The notes below the pieces were generated by a model. That model saw only the letters and a program-made list of their open reading frames with translations. It searched no databases and had not been told where the DNA came from. Position numbers and translations under genes: made by a program. 64,000 nt of DNA from Herbiconiux solani NBRC 106740 (GTDB lineage: Bacteria > Actinomycetota > Actinomycetes > Actinomycetales > Microbacteriaceae), in assembly GCF_001571005.1 (NCBI RefSeq), contig NZ_BCST01000006.1:1-64000 (forward strand), in the 5' to 3' direction. Below, piece by piece: positions 42,770-49,938 of this stretch; the stretch's first letter is position 1; every line of letters starts with the position of its first letter.

Positions 42770-42834
42770 TTGCCGCGGTGCATAACCCTTTTGGCATGTG
42801 GCGACAAAAATGCCGCCGTCACTGCTCGCAGTGT

Positions 42835-43545
42835 CTACAACGAACCGTGCTCGCGGGGCCGGTTCCAGAGGTCGGTCCAGTCGACGCCGGCTTCGCGGAG
42901 GAGGTCGCGAACCACTGGCAGGGACATCCCGATCACCGCCGACGGGGCGCCCGTGATGGTGCGGATGAACGGGGCCGCGAGCCCGTCGATGGTGAAGGCT
43001 CCGGCCACCAGCAGGGGTTCGCCCGAACCGACGTAGGCGTCGATCTCGGCGTCGGTGATGTCGTCGGCGAAGGTGAGCTCGGCGTGGTCGGTGCGACCGG
43101 CGGCCCCACGCCGCTGTCCGCCCCGGTGATCGATCAGCCAGTGCCCCGAGTGCAGCACGCCGGTGCGGCCGCGCTGTCCGATCCAGCGCTCGCGGGCGAC
43201 GTCAGGACGGTGCGGCTTGCCGTAGGCGATTCCGTCGAGCTCGAACGCGGAGTCGCCGCCGAGGATGAAGCCGTCCACGGGCTGCGGGTCGGCCGCGAGG
43301 GAGTCGGCCGCGCCCTGGTGGGGGACGTAGCCGCCCGCTCGGGCGACGGCGTCGGCCACCGCTTCGGCCTTGGCCTCGGCGAGCAGCTGCACCATCTCGG
43401 CGGTGGTCAGCGGGCCGCGCTCGGCGACCGCGCGCTCGACGGCCGCATCCTCGTCGACCTCGGAGGGCAGCACGACCGGCTCGATGCCGATCTGGCGCAG
43501 CAGGGCGAGGCGGGCGGGCGAGGTCGAGGCGAGGTAGAGGCGCAC
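42835..43545 (-). CDS. maf: Maf family nucleoside triphosphate pyrophosphatase
   Basis: Hydrolyses non-canonical or modified nucleotides (m5UTP, dTTP, UTP in various members). The 236-aa protein has LYLASTSPARLALL with the substrate Ser/Arg, EKAEA-type EAKAEAVA, LGGDSAFELDG with the catalytic Asp, and EIDAYVGSGEP and GMSLPVV. I start at GTG 43545 because TAGGCT lies 6 nt before it; the GTG two codons upstream would abut the -10. A stretch GGYVPHQGAADSLAADPQP (about 75-95) is longer than usual. Stands between accA and the RNA methyltransferase. Confidence 0.92.
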   Translation of the reverse strand: MRLYLASTSPARLALLRQIGIEPVVLPSEVDEDAAVERAVAERGPLTTAEMVQLLAEAKAEAVADAVARAGGYVPHQGAADSLAADPQPVDGFILGGDSAFELDGIAYGKPHRPDVARERWIGQRGRTGVLHSGHWLIDHRGGQRRGAAGRTDHAELTFADDITDAEIDAYVGSGEPLLVAGAFTIDGLAAPFIRTITGAPSAVIGMSLPVVRDLLREAGVDWTDLWNRPREHGSL

Positions 43546-43594
43546 GCGCACAGCCTAAGGGGAGTCTCGGATCGCGGTGTGGGATGCTCGCAGG
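43546..43594. promoter_or_regulatory. Divergent leaderless-type promoters of maf and the RNA methyltransferase
   Basis: Minus strand: TAGGCT (43552-43557), 6 nt before the maf GTG. Plus strand: GATGCT (43583-43588), 6 nt before the ATG at 43595. These decide both starts. Confidence 0.55.
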
Positions 43595-45085
43595 ATGGCC
43601 GAACAACGCTCTTCCTCCTCGTCTTCCTCCTCGTCTTCGTCGTCCGCTTCGTCGTCCGCCCCGTCGGTCGAGTCGCCCGTCGAACTGCAGATCGACTCGA
43701 TCGCGCACGGCGGAGTCTCCGTGGCCCGTCTCGACGGGCGGGTCGTCTTCGTGGCCGACGCGATCCCGGGCGAGCGGGTGCTGGCTCGGGTGACCGACGA
43801 CGGCAAGAGCTCGTTCTGGCGCGCCGAGACGGTCGAGGTGCTCGACGCCTCGCCGGACCGCGTGCCGCACGTGTGGTCGGCCGCGTCGATCGAGCGTGAC
43901 CCGCGGGCTCGTGCCGGGGGTGCCGAGTTCGGGCACATCTCGCTTCCGCGTCAGCGGGCGCTGAAGGCCGAGGTGCTGACGGATGCGCTGCACCGGTTCG
44001 GCGGGCTCGACCGGTCGGTGCCGCTCGAGGTGGAGGTGGAGCCGATCGGAAGCGGCGCGCTGCGCGAGGACGGGACGCGCTGGCGTTCGCGCATCCGCCT
44101 GCACCGCGGGGCCGACGGACGCTTCGGGCCGTACGCGGCTCGCTCGCACACGGTCGTGCCGGTCGAGGACCTGCCCCTGGCCACCGCTGCGGTGGAGGAG
44201 GCCGTGGCCTTCGGGCGTCGGATGGACGATGTGGATGCCGCGGCGATCGAGATCGTGGAGACCTCGGAGGGCGAGGTGCGGGTGCTCGAGGTCGCCGAGG
44301 AGCGGTCGAAGACCGGGCGCGGCGGCCGAGGGGCTCGTGGCTCCGGTGGTCGTGGGGCGTCGGCTCATGGTGCCGGCGGGCGGGGGCGACGGGATGCGGG
44401 ACGCTCCGGTTCTGCCGGTTCGGGTGCGGGCGCCTCGGACCGCGATGGCTCGGAGGGCTCGGCGCCGAAGACGGCCGCCACGATCGTGGAGCGGGTCGGT
44501 GACCGGGAGTTCCGCCTCGCGGAGAACGGGTTCTGGCAGGTGCACGTCGATGCCGCCCGCACCTTGACCGAGGTGGTGCAGTCGCAGACCCGCGCCGACC
44601 TCTTCGACCCGCGCGCGGCGAACCAGGACCTGTACGGCGGAGTGGGCCTGCTCGCCGCCGCGATCGCCGACCGCTTCGGCCCGGCGACCCGCATCACGAG
44701 TGTCGAGAGCGACCCGATGGCCACCGATCACGCCGCCGAGAACCTCGCCGAATGGCTCGGCGCTCGGGCGGTCACCGGCCGGGTCGACCGTTACCTCGCC
44801 GAGCTCGAGCGCACCGCCGCCGGCTCGGCCGAGGACCGCCGCCGCCTGGCCGCGGCCACCGTCGTGATCGACCCGCCGCGTTCGGGGGCCGGCCGGCAGG
44901 TGGTCGAGTCGCTGGCCCGTCTCGACGTCGCCCAGGTCGTCTACGTCGCCTGCGACCCGGTCGCCTTCGCCCGCGACCTCGCCACCTTCCGGGAGGCGGG
45001 CTACGAGCTCGACGCCCTTCGTGCGTTCGACCTCTTCCCGCACACCCACCACTTCGAAACCGTAGGCACCCTCGTCCGCGCCTGA
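43595..45085 (+). CDS. Class I SAM-dependent RNA (uracil-C5) methyltransferase, TrmA/RlmD family
   Basis: A 496-aa RNA methyltransferase. An N-terminal run of about a dozen Ser precedes a TRAM domain (SPVELQIDSIAHGGVSVARLDGRVVF...), then the catalytic domain with DLYGGVGLLAAAIA (SAM site), VVIDPPRSGAGRQVVE and YVACDPVAFARDL, whose Cys is the catalytic nucleophile. Unusual features are the poly-Ser head and a Gly/Arg/Ser-rich insert (about 255-305, GGRGARGSGGRGA type), which could bind RNA. The start follows GATGCT by 6 nt. It probably methylates rRNA or tRNA; which one is not visible. Confidence 0.88.
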   Translation: MAEQRSSSSSSSSSSSSASSSAPSVESPVELQIDSIAHGGVSVARLDGRVVFVADAIPGERVLARVTDDGKSSFWRAETVEVLDASPDRVPHVWSAASIERDPRARAGGAEFGHISLPRQRALKAEVLTDALHRFGGLDRSVPLEVEVEPIGSGALREDGTRWRSRIRLHRGADGRFGPYAARSHTVVPVEDLPLATAAVEEAVAFGRRMDDVDAAAIEIVETSEGEVRVLEVAEERSKTGRGGRGARGSGGRGASAHGAGGRGRRDAGRSGSAGSGAGASDRDGSEGSAPKTAATIVERVGDREFRLAENGFWQVHVDAARTLTEVVQSQTRADLFDPRAANQDLYGGVGLLAAAIADRFGPATRITSVESDPMATDHAAENLAEWLGARAVTGRVDRYLAELERTAAGSAEDRRRLAAATVVIDPPRSGAGRQVVESLARLDVAQVVYVACDPVAFARDLATFREAGYELDALRAFDLFPHTHHFETVGTLVRA

Positions 45086-45101
45086 CCGGACGCACGGACC
45101 C

Positions 45102-45127
45102 CGACGACCGGTATAGGCCGGTCGTCG
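45102..45127. terminator. Bidirectional terminator between convergent genes
   Basis: Perfect 10-bp stem CGACGACCGG/CCGGTCGTCG with a TATAGG loop, 16 nt after the methyltransferase stop and 16 nt after the stop of the opposite CWB2 gene. Confidence 0.7.
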
Positions 45128-45143
45128 AGGCGCGGCTGCCCGC

Positions 45144-46208
45144 CTAGCGCGTGCGGATCACCTCGTACCGCGAGAGCTGATCCACGACGTCGTCCGAGAT
45201 CGTCAGCGGACCGCCCAGCACGATCACGCGATCCGGCTCCAGCGTTTCGAGTGTCGCGGCGACCGACGACGGAATCGCCCGGTCCTGCACCAGCAGCACC
45301 GGTGAGTCCTGTCTGATCGCGGCAGCCGACGCGGTCAGCGCATCCGGGAACTGCTGGCCCGAGGCAATGTAGACGGTTCCGCCCCGCTGACCCGAGAAGG
45401 CGAGATCGGCGACGGCGGCCGAGGTCGCGTACCGATCGGCCCCGGAGACCCGTACAACTGTGGCCACCGCATTCAACTGCTGTACGGCGGTCTCCGCCAC
45501 CGTGTTGACCCCACCGACCACGACGATCCGGCCCGGCTGAAGCGCGCGGATGCGATCGAGCACCACCTGAGGCACCGTGTCTTTCTGCGTCAGCAGCACC
45601 GGCGAGTCCTTTCCGGCGCCTGCCCCGGCGCTCAGCGAGTCCGCGGCGAGTTCGCCCGACGCGACGAAGACCACCGGAGCGGTGTTGAATGTCGCCCCAG
45701 CGATCGCGGCAGAGACCTCGTACCGGTCCGCGCCTCCGATCCGGTCGACCGTCAGCCCGCGGGCCAGCAGTGCGTTCTGAACGACAGGGCTCACACTCGA
45801 GGGCCCGCCGAGGATGACAACCCGATCGGCCCCCATCCGCGAGATCCGCTCGAGCGTGTTGTCGCTGATCGAGTCCCGCTGCGTCAGCAACACGGGGGCG
45901 TTCGCGGCCCCCGCGGCGACCGATCCGCTGAGGGCGTCGGGGAAGGTCTCGCCGGACGCGAGGAACACCGTCCTGACCGGGTCGCGGAAGATCTCGTACG
46001 CGAGTGCGTTCGCCGTCTCGTACCTATCGGTGCCGCTGATCCGCTCGGCACCACGACCGTCCTCTCCGCTCCGGACGAGCGTCTGATCGACGGACTGGAT
46101 CCCGCCGAGGGCGGGAGGCGCGGCGTGGGCCGCGGGCGTACCGGTGAGCAGGGCCGCCAGGGCCCCGAAGGTGATCGCACCGGCGAGCGATCTGATGTGT
46201 CGGGTCAT
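45144..46208 (-). CDS. Cell-wall-binding repeat 2 (CWB2) surface protein
   Basis: A 354-aa exported protein: signal peptide (MTRHIRSLAGAITFGALAALL, cleaved near AHA-APP), then three CWB2 repeats, each running from GTDRYETAN-like start (RISGTDRY, RIGGADRYEV, VSGADRYATS) through FLASGETFPDALSG-like and PVLLTQRDSI-like blocks to VILGGPSSV. CWB2 domains attach proteins to anionic wall polymers. There is no other domain, so it may be an accessory wall protein. I start at the ATG 7 nt after TATTTT; an upstream ATG twelve codons earlier lies inside the promoter. Lower GC than most neighbours. Confidence 0.87.
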   Translation of the reverse strand: MTRHIRSLAGAITFGALAALLTGTPAAHAAPPALGGIQSVDQTLVRSGEDGRGAERISGTDRYETANALAYEIFRDPVRTVFLASGETFPDALSGSVAAGAANAPVLLTQRDSISDNTLERISRMGADRVVILGGPSSVSPVVQNALLARGLTVDRIGGADRYEVSAAIAGATFNTAPVVFVASGELAADSLSAGAGAGKDSPVLLTQKDTVPQVVLDRIRALQPGRIVVVGGVNTVAETAVQQLNAVATVVRVSGADRYATSAAVADLAFSGQRGGTVYIASGQQFPDALTASAAAIRQDSPVLLVQDRAIPSSVAATLETLEPDRVIVLGGPLTISDDVVDQLSRYEVIRTR

Positions 46209-46215
46209 ACCTGAG

Positions 46216-46221
46216 AAAATA
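46216..46221 (-). promoter_or_regulatory. Leaderless-type -10 of the CWB2 gene
   Basis: TATTTT on the minus strand, 7 nt (CTCAGGT) before the ATG ending at 46208. It decides the start. Confidence 0.55.
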
Positions 46222-46311
46222 TCACTGCAGGTGTCGAGAAGCACGACTTTCCTGAGAATTCGTCGAAAATATCACGGTCGTAGGATAGGCGCAGGTCGAC
46301 GAGGGGTGACG

Positions 46312-47013
46312 GTGCACGTGGAGACGACGGATGCGCGAACCGACGGACCCACCCCACCCACCACCCCCGTCCGCGTTGCGATCGTCGACGACCACGAGTC
46401 CGTGCGCCTGGGCATCCGCGCCGCCTGCCAGGAGGCGGGCTTCGAGGTCGTCGCGGCCGCCGCATCCGTGAGCGAGCTCTGGGTGGCGCTCGCGGGGAAG
46501 CAGTGCGACGTCGTCGTGCTCGACCTCAGCCTCGGCGACGGGTTCAGCGTCACCGAGAACGTGCAGCACGCCCGTTCGATGGGCGCCGCCGTGCTCGTGC
46601 ACAGCATCGCCGACCGGGTCGGGCTGGTGCGCGAGGCGCTCGCCGCGGGCGCCGCCGGCGTCATCCCGAAGTCGGCCGCCACGAGCGCGGTGATCGGTGC
46701 CGTCGCGGCTGTCGCCCGGGGCGACGTGCTCAACAACCTCGAGTGGGCGAGCGCGATCGACGCCGACCGCGAGTTCGGCAAGGCCCAGCTCGCCCAGCGC
46801 GAGCGCGACGTGCTGCACCTGTACGCCTCCGGCCTCCCGCTCTCCCAGGTCGCGCTGAAGCTCGGCATCAAGACCTCGACCGCCAAGGAGTACCTCGACC
46901 GCATCCGCGCGAAGTACGTCGAGGTCGGCCGCCCGGCCCGGTCGAAGGTCGAGCTGCTGCGCCGCGCCGTCGAAGACGGCATCCTCGCGCTGGACGACAC
47001 AGGGCAGAACTGA
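46312..47013 (+). CDS. NarL/LuxR-type response regulator
   Basis: 233 aa: receiver domain with the acidic pocket IVDDHES (Asp26, Asp27), phosphoacceptor Asp71 in VVLDLSLGDG and KSAA as the conserved Lys, then a LuxR-type HTH at the C-terminus (LAQRERDVLHLYASGLPLSQVALKLGI). GTG start with GAGGGG 5 nt upstream; upstream in-frame ORF is non-coding. First gene of a three-gene module with a histidine kinase and a membrane protein. Confidence 0.9.
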   Translation: MHVETTDARTDGPTPPTTPVRVAIVDDHESVRLGIRAACQEAGFEVVAAAASVSELWVALAGKQCDVVVLDLSLGDGFSVTENVQHARSMGAAVLVHSIADRVGLVREALAAGAAGVIPKSAATSAVIGAVAAVARGDVLNNLEWASAIDADREFGKAQLAQRERDVLHLYASGLPLSQVALKLGIKTSTAKEYLDRIRAKYVEVGRPARSKVELLRRAVEDGILALDDTGQN

Positions 47014-47021
47014 CCGGCGCC

Positions 47022-48335
47022 ATGTCGACCGAAGCCGGCCCCCCGCTCAGTCGCCCGCGCTTCAGCCGGGCCCAGATCGACAGCACCCTCGCGCGCCTCG
47101 AGGGCCTGTTCGGGTTCGGGTTCGCGCTGCTGTCGCTCCCGGTGCTGAGCGCCTCCCTCGACACGCTCAAGCCCGAGTGGGCCTGGGGCGTGGCGATCGT
47201 GACCTTCGGATCGATCGCCGTGGCGTTCGCCTGCTCGCTGGTCGGTCGCGGCATCCGTATCAGCATGGCCCTCGTCGCCCTGCTCTTCGTCCTCACCCTG
47301 CTGCTCTGGCCGCTCGCGGTGCGCACGCCGGATGCCGCGCTCGGCGTCCAGCCCTGGCTCTGGTACATCGTGATCGTCGCGATCGGAGCGGCCGGCATCT
47401 CGTTCCCGACGAGGTGGGCGGCCGTCTACACGGTCGCGGTCCCGGCGATGTTCGCGGTGCTCCGCATCCTGCCCGCGGGTGGTGGCGTCGGCTGGGAGCT
47501 CGCGGGGCTCGACGCGGTCTACGCGCTCGTGCTCGGCTCGTTCGTCGTCATCGTCATCACCACGCTGCGGACGGCGGCGTCCCAGGTGGATGCGGCGCAG
47601 ACGCTGGCCGCGCGCCGCTACGCCGACGCCGCGAAGCGCCACGCGACCGAGCAGGAACGCACCCGGGTCGACACGGTCATCCATGACCGCGTGCTCTCGT
47701 CCTTGCTCGCTGCGGCCCGCGCCGCCACCCCCGCCGACCGGACTCTCGCCGTGCAGATGGCCGAGCAGGCGCTGGTCGCGCTGCACAGCGCCGACGCCGA
47801 GTCCGACGGCGCGGCCGACCAGCCCGTCGTGGTGCTGGTCGAGCGCCTTCGCGCCCTCAGCGGCACCCTCGACGCGGAGATCGCCTTCGAGCAGGAGGGC
47901 GACCTCGGCGGCGTCCTGCCAGCGCGGGTGCTCGAGGGGATGTACGCGGCGGCGGTGCAGGCCGTGGTCAACAGCATCCGGCACGCCGACCCCGACGAGC
48001 GTCCGGCCCCCGCAGCCCCCGCCGGCAACGTCGGCCCCGCTGACACCACCGCCCACCTCGACATCGAGGACACCGTCCCCCTCGCCCCCGCCGGCCCTCG
48101 CCGCGTGACCCGCAGCATCCGGATGCACGGCTGGGGCGTCGCCGGCCTCACCGTGGTGATCGCCGACACCGGAGCCGGGTTCGACGTCGATGCGGTGCCG
48201 GCCGACCGGCTCGGTCTCCGCATCTCGATCCGCGAACGCCTGAGCGCCGTCGGGGGAGCAGCCCACGTCCGCTCGGCGCCCGGCGCCGGCACCTCCGTCA
48301 TCCTCGAGTGGCCGGACGAGGGGGTCCACGCGTGA
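47022..48335 (+). CDS. Membrane sensor histidine kinase
   Basis: 437 aa: five or six helices in residues 28-185, no extracytoplasmic sensor domain of size, a dimerisation/phosphoacceptor helix with TVIHDRVLSSLLAA (His221) of the DesK/HisKA_3 type, and a HATPase_c domain with AAVQAVVNSIRHADPD (N-box, here interrupted by a Pro/Ala-rich loop up to about 370), VVIADTGAGFD (G1) and GLRISIRERL. Nine nt after the response regulator gene and overlapping the next by 4 nt. Senses an unknown membrane or envelope signal. Confidence 0.87.
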   Translation: MSTEAGPPLSRPRFSRAQIDSTLARLEGLFGFGFALLSLPVLSASLDTLKPEWAWGVAIVTFGSIAVAFACSLVGRGIRISMALVALLFVLTLLLWPLAVRTPDAALGVQPWLWYIVIVAIGAAGISFPTRWAAVYTVAVPAMFAVLRILPAGGGVGWELAGLDAVYALVLGSFVVIVITTLRTAASQVDAAQTLAARRYADAAKRHATEQERTRVDTVIHDRVLSSLLAAARAATPADRTLAVQMAEQALVALHSADAESDGAADQPVVVLVERLRALSGTLDAEIAFEQEGDLGGVLPARVLEGMYAAAVQAVVNSIRHADPDERPAPAAPAGNVGPADTTAHLDIEDTVPLAPAGPRRVTRSIRMHGWGVAGLTVVIADTGAGFDVDAVPADRLGLRISIRERLSAVGGAAHVRSAPGAGTSVILEWPDEGVHA

Positions 48336-49393
48336 TCGCGATGCCCCGCGCCATCCTGGTGGGCCTGGCGGCCCTGTTCTCGGGGTTGCACATCGTCCTC
48401 GGCATCTCGGCCCTCGACGCACCCGACTCGCCATGGCCCGCGGTGGTCGCCATGGTGCTCTACGCGGCCGCGACCGTCGTGAGCCTCGCGCCCTCCGGCC
48501 GGGTCAGGATGCCCGCCGGCATGGCCGCCGCCAACATCGCGGTGATCTCGGTCGGGCTGATCCTGGTGCTGACCCAGCTCGATCCGGGGAAGCAGAACGG
48601 TTATGCCACCTGGATCGTCGGCGCCGTCGGCACCCTCATGACGATCACGGCCGTGCGGCAGCGGCCCTGGTTCGCCTGGGCCGGGATCGCCCTGATGCTG
48701 CTGGCCATGCTGATCTGGTCGCGGAACATCCTCGAGCTGCCGGCACTCGGAGCGATCGGCGGCCCGGTGTGGGTGGGCGTCGCGCACGCCACCTCGGTCG
48801 CGATCGCGCGTGCCGCCCGGGATGCCCGACTGCTCGAGCAGGCCGAGCAGCGTGCGGCTGAGTGGCAGGCCCAGGAGGAGGCCGAGTTCTTCGAACGACG
48901 GATGCGGCTGGCGCAGATGAACCGCCGGGTCGAGCCCATGCTCCGCACGATCGTCACCTCGGAGGGTGCGCTCGACGACGAGCAACGCCGCGAGTGCCTG
49001 CACCTGGAGGCGGCGATGCGGGACGAGATCCGTGGCCGGCGGCTGCTCGACGACCGGGTGCGCACCGAGGTCATGCTCGCCCGGCGCCGTGGTGTCGAGG
49101 TGACGCTGCTGGACGACGGCGGCATCGACGAGCTCGACAGGGAGGACCACGCCCGGGTCACCGCCGCGATCGCGCGGGAGATCGGCGGGACGACGGCCGA
49201 TCGCGTGGTGGTGCGCACAGCGCACGACGACGAGACGGTCGCGGTGACGATCGTGGGGCTCACGGCCACGGCGGAGAGTGCGGCCGACGATCCCGAGGTC
49301 GCCCTCTGGGTGGAGGTGCCGCGCACGGCCGAGCCGCACACTGCCGAACCGTCCGGACGGGCCCCGGACGAAGAAGTGCCGGGGGCCGACTGA
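48332..49393 (+). CDS. Membrane protein resembling a degenerate histidine kinase
   Basis: A 353-aa protein not assigned to a family. Residues 1-165 contain five or six helices similar in layout to the kinase next door. A long helix (about 168-215, Glu/Arg rich) and a compact domain (220-330; RRECLHLEAAMRDEIRGRRLLDD, then AAIAREIGG) follow the outline of a DHp-HATPase pair, but no phosphoacceptor His motif and no N or G boxes are seen. The GTG start overlaps the kinase stop (GTGA). It may be a pseudokinase that tunes the partner kinase (inference). Confidence 0.72.
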   Translation: MIAMPRAILVGLAALFSGLHIVLGISALDAPDSPWPAVVAMVLYAAATVVSLAPSGRVRMPAGMAAANIAVISVGLILVLTQLDPGKQNGYATWIVGAVGTLMTITAVRQRPWFAWAGIALMLLAMLIWSRNILELPALGAIGGPVWVGVAHATSVAIARAARDARLLEQAEQRAAEWQAQEEAEFFERRMRLAQMNRRVEPMLRTIVTSEGALDDEQRRECLHLEAAMRDEIRGRRLLDDRVRTEVMLARRRGVEVTLLDDGGIDELDREDHARVTAAIAREIGGTTADRVVVRTAHDDETVAVTIVGLTATAESAADDPEVALWVEVPRTAEPHTAEPSGRAPDEEVPGAD

Positions 49394-49632
49394 CGTCGAC
49401 CCCCGGCGAGTCTTCGAGTCAGGACGACAACCCGAATATCGCCCTGACTCGCCCCCGGAAACGAGCCCGCTTACCCTAGTCGACCCGTTCCGGCGGTGCC
49501 CCTCCAGAAGAGAGACACCTTGCGATACCTATTCTGATGATCCGGATGCAAGCGCACAGTCGGTCTTTCGGAGGACATTTTCGCGGGCGCTCTCAGCCAG
49601 CGCCCAACCAGCATCCAGATGGATGGGACAGC
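49394..49632. other. Spacer without a recognised gene
   Basis: 239 nt between the third signalling gene and the convergent accE. TACCCT near 49480 is a lone -10-like word on the plus strand, and the five-codon frame TTGCGATACCTATTCTGA is seen at 49519, but neither supports a gene. Confidence 0.5.
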
Positions 49633-49857
49633 TCAGGCGCTGAAGCCCCGCCACTGCCCGGCACCCGGCTGAAGCGGCGCGCGCACGGTGCGCTGACTGC
49701 GCTCCCAGGCGGAGGGATTGATCCTGACGCCGGAGTGCAGCTCGTCGAGCTCCTCCTCCACGGCGGCCTCGACGACCGCGACCACGGCCGCGAGCTCATC
49801 GGGGGAGAGGGCTGGTGTCAGCACGCGCAGGGGCGTGGCATCCGTCGTCTCGTCCAC
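49633..49857 (-). CDS. accE: Acyl-CoA carboxylase epsilon subunit
   Basis: A 74-aa protein identified by its ends: LRVLTPALSPDELAAVVAVVEAA at the N-terminus and WERSQRTVRAPLQPGAGQWRGF at the C-terminus, the conserved pattern W-x-x-R-x-R-x-V-R-x-x-L-x-P-G-x-G-x-W-R of actinobacterial epsilon subunits. These stabilise the carboxylase with AccA and AccD. GTG start lies 7 nt after TAGCCT. It lies opposite to an open frame upstream of the MprF-like gene and would be missed by length-based gene calling. accD is 2.6 kb upstream, accA 7 kb downstream on the same strand. Confidence 0.85.
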   Translation of the reverse strand: MDETTDATPLRVLTPALSPDELAAVVAVVEAAVEEELDELHSGVRINPSAWERSQRTVRAPLQPGAGQWRGFSA

Positions 49858-49864
49858 AGGGTCG

Positions 49865-49870
49865 AGGCTA
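49865..49870 (-). promoter_or_regulatory. Leaderless-type -10 of accE
   Basis: TAGCCT on the minus strand, 7 nt (CGACCCT) before the GTG ending at 49857. It gives accE its own promoter. Confidence 0.55.
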
Positions 49871-49938
49871 CATTAGATCCAGGCCGCAGCAGGCCAGCGG
49901 AACGGGGCGGAAACCCGGCCCGCAGAGGGGACCGGGGA

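Noticed and set aside
43613-43672. TCCTCG-rich run looking like a microsatellite or CRISPR-like array
   Set aside because: It is in frame inside the RNA methyltransferase gene and codes for the poly-Ser head.
49519-49536. A five-codon leader peptide frame (TTG CGA TAC CTA TTC TGA)
   Set aside because: No gene on the same strand follows it closely and no attenuator-like hairpins are seen.
49537-49938. An N-terminal extension of the MprF-like protein
   Set aside because: It overlaps accE on the opposite strand, lacks conserved features, and a start with a purine-rich upstream region exists at 49939.
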